Notes under the pieces: model-generated
Database searches by the model: none
Told to the model about the DNA's origin: nothing
Seen by the model: the letters and a program-made list of their open reading frames with translations, nothing else
Shown: positions 58,235 through 64,000 of the stretch, piece after piece
Layout of the letters: every line of letters starts with the position of its first letter
Position numbering within the stretch: the stretch's first letter is position 1
Translations under genes and position numbers: made by a program
Assembly (NCBI GenBank): GCA_026225945.1
Contig: JAMJFZ010003163.1
Location: 25,022,501 to 25,086,500 of the forward strand
Length of the DNA: 64,000 bases
Source of the DNA: Cricetomys ansorgei
Lineage: Eukaryota; Chordata; Mammalia; Rodentia; Nesomyidae
Direction of reading: 5' to 3'

Positions 58235-59114
58235 CACAGCCTGCCATGCTGCCTTTCCAGCTGCGCCCCTGCTCCGCAGCCAATGAGCATCTTCCTGAGC
58301 AGCCTGCTTGGGGTTTGTTAAGGTAACACATTCCCTAAAGCTCCAGCAAACAGCTCAGAGTGCAACATCCCTCTTAAAAGCTCCTCCTGGGGCGCCTGGG
58401 AGCCTCAGAAGAGGCCTGAGGGAGAGCAGGCCCAGCCAGCCAAGAGAGACAGCTGACCCAGAGGAGCCACTCTGTTCTTTGTCTCCTAAACAGAGGAAGC
58501 ATTTATTTCAACCACAGTATGCCCAGTCCCGGGTACGGAAGGAGAAAGTGGCACAGGACCCAGTCCAGCAGAGGCTGATGGTCCCCGGATAACCTGAGGA
58601 GGGTGGGGTTCTGCCCCTAAAAGGTTGGCAGGGGATGGCCTTGGAAGGAACCAGAGCCGCCCCTGCACCTTCAAGTGGGCCTCTTCCCTGCTTCTGCCAC
58701 TGAGACATGGTACTGGAAGTCAAGCGCCTGGACTAAGACAGAGACACGGGCTTAGGCCCCAGAGGGTGCCTGGTGCCAGGACAGGACAGTAAGCCCTCAG
58801 CTGGAAGCATGCACTAGCTCCTCTATTGGAGACTCTATTCGTGGGGAAGGCGGTTGTCCATCATTAAACTTTAAGAATAAAAGCAGAAGCTTGTCTTGCT
58901 TGAGGGTTGGGACACTGACTTAACTTCAGCTTCCTTCTAACAAAGCCAAAGTCAGATTTTTAAATTAATAAAAACATTTATTGTTCCCTTTTCTCTGATT
59001 ACAAAAGTAATGGATCTTCATTGTAACCATAAGCCCACCCACTGGAGATAAATGCTGCCAACACTTTATTTATTTAGTACAGCCTTTTCTCCCCTGTGCA
59101 CACAAAAGACACCA

Positions 59115-59235
59115 CTTATTTGGAGGGAACGTAGTGCCAGGCACTGTGCTAAGCTCTTTAGCTAAGATCCTGTTAGACCCCATCAGCCCCTGCGGTGGAC
59201 ATTTTATGTCTACTTGTTCAGGAGAGGAATGGTTC
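59115..59235 (-). mobile_element. MIR element
   Basis: Antisense: gtgccaggcactgtgctaag, ctctttagctaagatcctg. Confidence 0.6.
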
Positions 59236-59439
59236 ACTGGCCAAGTCAGCGTGTGTCAGAGCTGAGTCTCTGAGTGTGTTTATGCACCACACACAGAGTG
59301 CCACCATATCAATAAAGGAAGCACCACAAAGGAAAAATGGAGGTTGAGAAATTAGGAGGAAGCATTTTTAAAATTCCTGCAAGCTTGAAATGTAAAAACT
59401 AATTGTTCACTGATTATTAAGACTTCAAGAATTCATGGT

Positions 59440-59530
59440 CTGGTGGCAGGAACCTGTCATCCCTAACTACTGGGGAGGCAGAGGAGAGGGTTCCAAGTTC
59501 AAAGTCTGCTGGTTACAAAGTGTCACCAGG
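59440..59530 (+). mobile_element. B1-like SINE, diverged
   Basis: ctggtggcaggaacctgtca, tactggggaggcagaggaga. Confidence 0.5.
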
Positions 59531-60409
59531 AACTGCATACCAACTCCATTTCCCTGGTGGTTTCAGCAGAGGCTGCCAACTCTCTTCTAACCATGGGAAA
59601 AGTGAAACATTTGCCAGAATCCTGGCCATGCTAACTGGGTCAAGACTTCACAGCCATTGGCCTTGATCCTTCCTGCCCACTTTGGGGTAGAGATGGAGCT
59701 GTCTAGAGCCAGACAAAAGGTCCTAGAACACTGCAAACCTCTACCCACATTAGCTGGGCAGGGGGCAGAAGCAGCCACAATCCTTGACAGGTCTATCAGA
59801 AGGAGCCGAGGGCCCAAGAACTCCTCCGCTAGAGGGAAGCAGAAAGGAGAAATGAGAAAACCCTGCTGTGATTTCTTTTCCTCTTTCTCCTAGTGGCCAA
59901 AGTCCACAGATACGCAGACAAGATTTTCTCAGTCTCCGGAAGCTCACAATCTCCAGCCTCCAGCCTTTCAAATGCCTTAAGCCTCATTCCTTTACCCCCT
60001 CTCACCTGCCTCTGCTAACCTTTATCTCACCATTTCTGGGTGAGTTTTGCAAGACCAGCAAGCTCAACTTCCTCACTTCCCCTTTCACTCGTAGGCTCCA
60101 GTCAGTAGCAGGGAGCAGGGACACACACACCAACCACACCGCCACGGCCATGTGGCCGTTCCTGCTCACGCCGTTCCCTCCCTGAGGACAGGGCTCTTTC
60201 CAGACATCGCAACCTCAAAAGCTTCATCCTGGTGCCTGGCATCACATGCGTGATCACTGAGCATACACAGGTCAGGTAGGATTCAGACAGCAAGATGCAA
60301 AGAATACACCCAAATAGATTTCCTCCCATGCAAATGAATGGTATGTCCTACTAGACAAAAGGATCCTTAGATACAATGTTATAGTGCTCTGAAAGAAGCC
60401 TCTGCATAG

Positions 60410-60525
60410 GTGTGAGGGATTGCCTTGCTCTGTTGCCCAGGCTAGCCTCAAACTCCTAGGCAGAAGCGATCCTTCTACCCCATATTCCCAAGGAGCTGTA
60501 ACACAGGCACATGCCTCTGTACCCA
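60410..60525 (-). mobile_element. B1/Alu-like SINE, diverged
   Basis: Antisense: gctctgttgcccaggctagc, ctcaaactcctaggcagaag. Confidence 0.6.
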
Positions 60526-61228
60526 GGTAACAGTCCCTTGAAGTAAGAGAACATTCTAGAGTTGACTCTCATATTAAGTGGCCTTGCTGATTGGAACCCA
60601 CATCTTCCAATACTCCCAAAGTTGTCCCTCATGAGCACCGAAGGAGCTGGAGCTGACCATGGGAAGGTAAGAGCAGTCAGCACCCGGACCCACAGTGGGA
60701 GTTTGAGTTTGTGCATATTAGAAGCCAAGCTCCTTAGGACACAAAGGGACAGGAGGTTTGGACCACTCTAGGCCTGGCTATAAGTTCCTCCAGCCCTTGC
60801 CTGCTGTAGACTCAGTTCCCACAGGCACTGGGCATTCTTGGACTAAGTACCTTTCACCTGTCTCCCTGACCCCTTATTTGTGTCCCACTTTCTATAGGCC
60901 AGCAGAACAGGATGAAATAATTCTCCCATTTCCAGGAGACTCTGCAAGAAGGCAAGGCAATCCTTGCTCCATCCAAACTTCCTAGTTTTGAAATCCTCAG
61001 ACCTCAGGGCCTTCCACCATTTGCCCAGAAGCCTCACTCAATTGGCACTCCCGTGGGGGCAGCTAAAAATCTACCTGTGACCTGCCAAGGAATTTGGCTT
61101 GCAAACAGAGACTTTCTCGCTCTTATCATCTCCTGTAGTCTAAGAAATGAAAGGAATGCAAACACTGGGGTAATAATATACTTAAGTGCCAGATAATAAA
61201 AAGGTTTAGCAAGGATGACCCAGAGAAG

Positions 61229-61269
61229 ATGTGTGTGTGTGTGTGTGTGTGCGCACACATGCGCATGTG

Positions 61270-61310
<41 letters not shown>

Positions 61311-61318
61311 ACACGTGC
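61229..61318. repeat. 90-bp unbroken alternating purine-pyrimidine tract with opposed GT and AC arms
   Basis: (GT)10 at 61231-61250 is followed by gcgcacacatgcgcatgtgc and then a long AC arm. Strict alternation holds for all 90 bases. The centre contains the 14-bp palindrome cacatgcgcatgtg (61256-61269). Confidence 0.95.
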
Positions 61319-61390
61319 TGAGGCAGGTGAATAACTGAGTTCCAGGCTGGCCAGGGCTACAGAGTGAGACCCTGCCTCAAAAACAAACAG
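61317..61390 (+). mobile_element. B1 3' half
   Basis: gctgaggcaggtgaataact, gccagggctacagagtgaga, A tail. The 5' half is missing, and its place is taken by the alternating tract. Confidence 0.7.
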
Positions 61391-61440
61391 CTAAATAAAT
61401 AAAAACAAAGGAGAGTGACCCTGGGAGAGGCACCGTGGGC

Positions 61441-61486
61441 AAGCCCCACCCCGCCCCGCCCTGTCTCACCCCGCCCCGCCCCCATA
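61441..61486. repeat. C-rich 20-bp period repeat with GC boxes
   Basis: Two copies of accccgccccgccc start at 61448 and 61468. Each carries overlapping ccccgcccc (GC box on the minus strand). Confidence 0.85.
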
Positions 61487-61794
61487 GCACCTCCCTGACT
61501 CTTCTCACCAGCCATAGAAGCCTAGCTCCTCCCCCAGTCTGGGCTTCACTTCCTGCTCCCAGAGCCTCTGTCCTTGATCTTGAAGCCTTTTGTGCCTCAG
61601 TGCTCCCATTTTCCCTTCTTGCTCATTAATCTCTCCCTGTTGGAAATTTTTGGTGTTTGGTTGGCCTTTTTTTTTTTTAAGTGGTTCTGGGTATTGAATA
61701 CAGCCTGGCAAGCTCCTTACGACTGACCAGGCCCTTATAGTGTTTTGAAAGCTTTGGTTTAGAGGTATTTCAAGATGGCTTATTAAACAAAGGC

Positions 61795-61930
61795 AGGGCA
61801 CTTGCTGAGTTCAGTCCCCAGCACCATAGTGGAAGGAAAGAATTGACTCCCACGGACTGTCCTCTGACCTCCGCAAGTGCGCCAGGGCACACACATGCGC
61901 CCACACAAAATACACAAGAAAAACAATAAA
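61795..61930 (+). mobile_element. tRNA-derived SINE (B2/B4-like), partial
   Basis: cacttgctgagttcagtccc, gactgtcctctgacctccgc, caggg cacacacatgcgccc, A-rich tail. Confidence 0.6.
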
Positions 61931-61941
61931 TGAATTTTTGG

Positions 61942-62168
61942 ATGGGAGCAGGCTAGAGAAGCAAGTGAGCAATTAATACGTGTTGTTCTTGTAGAAGACC
62001 AGAGTTCAGTTCCCAGCATCCACATGTGGTTCATAATCACCAGTATCTTCGGTTCTAGGGGATCCGACGCCCTCTTCTGACCTCTGAGGGCACTGCATGC
62101 ACATGATGGACAGGCATACATGCAGGCAAAACATGACTTACTATACATAAAATAAAGGAAAAAAATGT
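61942..62168 (+). mobile_element. B3 SINE
   Basis: gtagaagaccagagttcagt, gatccgacgccctcttctga, ggcatacatgcaggcaaaac, A tail. Confidence 0.85.
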
Positions 62169-62169
62169 A

Positions 62170-62280
62170 AATGAAGTTTGGTCTTGAGATAGCCCTTGCT
62201 ATCTGCTAGCCCAGGCTAGTCTCAAAACCCAGGGTTCAATAGATCCATATGTTACCAGCTCCAAAGTGCTTGGTATGTGC
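62170..62280 (-). mobile_element. B1-like SINE, diverged
   Basis: Antisense: tgctagcccaggctagtctc, tccaaagtgcttggta. Confidence 0.5.
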
Positions 62281-62709
62281 AAAAAGCTATTTAGAAAGAA
62301 AGAGAGTAAGCCAATAACAGAAGCCAATAGAGTTTGGAAAAGACCCCAAATCCTGCTAGCCTTTCCTAGGCCATAGGTCTAGACTTTCTTCCTAGTAACA
62401 GGCTGTGAGCAGATATCAACCAGAGACGGTGGCTTAGGGACCAGGAGGACGTGGGTGCAAAGCCCACCTTAGGGGTCCTCGGTGGCTCAGTTTCTTCTTG
62501 TGAACATAAAGCTGTTGCTGTCCCTAGCCAATGAGGTGTGGCGGAACAGACATGTGAGTGAGCGCGAAACACCTTCGCCGCCGCTGCACGGCCCTAGCGG
62601 TACCAAAACGCAAGTTGCAGTTGTTAATGGGAGACGATGTGGATTACCATTTTCTACTCCAGACTCTCGCTTTAAAATTTTCTCCATGTAATTTTATTGC
62701 TGTTGTTTC

Positions 62710-62818
62710 CATTGTTTTTTAACAGGGTCTTGCCACGTAGCCCAGGCTGCCTAGAACTGGCAGTGCTCCTGCCTTAGCTTCCTGGGCGCTGGGATTACAC
62801 ATCGGTGCCTGGCTCCCA
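62710..62818 (-). mobile_element. B1 SINE
   Basis: Antisense: acagggtcttgccacgtagc, gggcgctgggattacacatc. Confidence 0.78.
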
Positions 62819-62997
62819 CACTGCTTTTTAAAAGGTCTAGTCCTCTCTGTGAACCCGATAAAGGCTGGGGTTCAGATCCCATGATGGTCCCAGTGAGAGG
62901 AATCATTGCTTTATTTTATTAGAGGAATCAAACTAGAACGTCATACAGTCTACCCAAGCTCCACCGCCGAGCTCTGCCCCTCAGCCCTTCTTGTTTG

Positions 62998-63140
62998 TTT
63001 TGTTTTTGAGATAGGGACTCACGCACCCCACAGACTGGCTTCAAACTCATTATGTAATTAAGTATGACCTGAACTCTTGATCCTCCTGCCTTTACCCCCC
63101 AAATATTGAAACAGCAGGTATGTGCAACCTTGCCTGGCTA
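62998..63140 (-). mobile_element. B1-like SINE
   Basis: Antisense: gttttgtttttgagataggg, gaactcttgatcctcctgcc, gcaaccttgcctggcta. Confidence 0.65.
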
Positions 63141-63149
63141 ATTGTTGCT

Positions 63150-63358
63150 GTTTGGAGACAGGGTTTCTCTGTGTAGCCCTAGTTTCCTGGAACTCGATCT
63201 ATAGACCAGGCTAATTTATTATAGTACTTGTTTTGAGGGTCCTACAGCCAAGGTTGGCCTCGAACTTGATATGTAGCTGTGAACAGCCTTGAACTCCTGA
63301 TAGTCCAACTACTACTTCCCAAATATTTGGATCACAAAGGTAAACCACCTTGCCCAAT
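63150..63358 (-). mobile_element. B1 pieces in series
   Basis: Antisense: ggagacagggtttctctgtg, tgtagccct, tatagaccagg. A second piece follows with ggttggcctcgaacttgata and gaactcctgatagtcc. Confidence 0.6.
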
Positions 63359-64000
63359 TCAATTACCATTTTTTCAATGGCCGCATAATAATGAATAGCT
63401 GGGCCCCAAATGAACCCACCGCTTAATGGGAGTCAATATTTAAATGGCTCCCCCTTTTCACACTCTCTATGCTTTCCCCACCCCACAAGCCCATGCTTCC
63501 CCCTGGAGCAGGAGTACGGAATATGGGCTATTGACTTCAGAATCTTCCAGAAGAGCCTGAGCATTTTGCTGCTGCTTTCTACACGTTACCAGACTGCCCT
63601 CAGGAGGGCTGTACCAAATTTACCCTGATGTTGGCAGAACTTTTGGAGACAAACCATTTTGGCCCAAGTGTACAGTTCTTCCCTCGGATCTGGAACGCAC
63701 TTCCTGGTGGGTTCTCTGAGGAGGCACGCGAAGGGATGGCTGAGCAATGGCTGTCAAGAGAAGGGCACTTAGGCCCAGAGAATTTGCCGCCTGAGCTGGT
63801 GAGCTTGGTTAAGTGCTCAGGCTCCCCTTCCCAGCCTGCTCTTCAATCCTGCCACTTTCCCGGGTGGTTGTGTGAAGTCCCATCAGCCGGTCCCGGCTGC
63901 ACACAGGGAAACCCTGAATGGAATCCTGTTTTCAGGCGTCCAAGAGCAACATCACCCCTGCTCCACCCTGTGCTCTGGCTTCTTGCAAAATCTCAGTCAC

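Larger units (their letters stand above)
57861..64000. other. Upstream flank of Kifc3, no gene recognised
   Basis: It contains a (CT)n run, a 90-bp alternating tract, C-rich GC-box repeats and many B1/B3 copies, plus a MIR remnant. It may be intronic to longer Kifc3 transcripts that start outside the window, but nothing in the sequence proves it. Confidence 0.5.

Noticed and set aside
58131..58331. Arg-Glu or Leu-Ser repeat proteins in the CT microsatellite
   Set aside because: They are translation artefacts of (CT)28.
1..64000. A novel defence, phage or mobile gene system
   Set aside because: The window is ordinary mammalian gene territory. Apart from rodent repeats, all conserved coding sequence is explained by Drc7, Katnb1 and Kifc3.

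Overview
This is a gene-containing piece of a rodent nuclear genome. It holds three protein-coding genes, split into exons by GT-AG introns, in a dense background of rodent SINEs (B1, B3/B2-like, B4/ID-like), older MIR copies and one broken LINE-1. The B1 copies keep the older 'ctctgtgag' internal sequence, no young Mus-type B1 or B2 is seen, and recognisable ID copies are few. Together this suggests a cricetid (hamster, vole or deer-mouse type) rather than house mouse or rat. That is an inference, not a proof.

Layout. Positions 1-1260 hold the last two coding exons and the poly(A) signal of Drc7 (Ccdc135), + strand. Positions 1262-3480 are repeat-rich intergenic DNA. Positions 3480-4640 are a CpG-rich promoter region with eight CCAAT boxes, which should drive Katnb1 (katanin p80, + strand). 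Its 19 coding exons (5869-23786) join without a frame break into 655 codons plus stop. Katnb1 ends near 24040. About 900 bp further on is the 3' end of the convergent gene Kifc3 (minus-end kinesin of the kinesin-14 class, - strand). Its 18 coding exons (25502-53584) give 831 codons plus stop. A non-coding first exon lies in a CpG island near 57.5 kb. A second, alternative first coding exon at 43119-43214 would replace the first 103 residues with 32 different ones. Positions 57.7-64 kb are upstream or distal Kifc3 sequence with repeats and no exon I can recognise.

All three genes work on microtubules. DRC7 belongs to the nexin-dynein regulatory complex of motile cilia and sperm tails. KATNB1 is the targeting and regulatory subunit of the severing enzyme katanin. 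KIFC3 moves toward microtubule minus ends and acts at adherens junctions, Golgi and centrosome. I found no CRISPR array, operon, phage, rRNA or functional tRNA gene, and no clearly new biological system. The more unusual features are structural: two very long uninterrupted purine-pyrimidine alternations (90 and 79 bp), a 17-bp perfect hairpin, an 18-base G/C homopolymer inside a 105-nt intron, a CCAAT-box cluster, and overlapping poly(A) hexamers on opposite strands.
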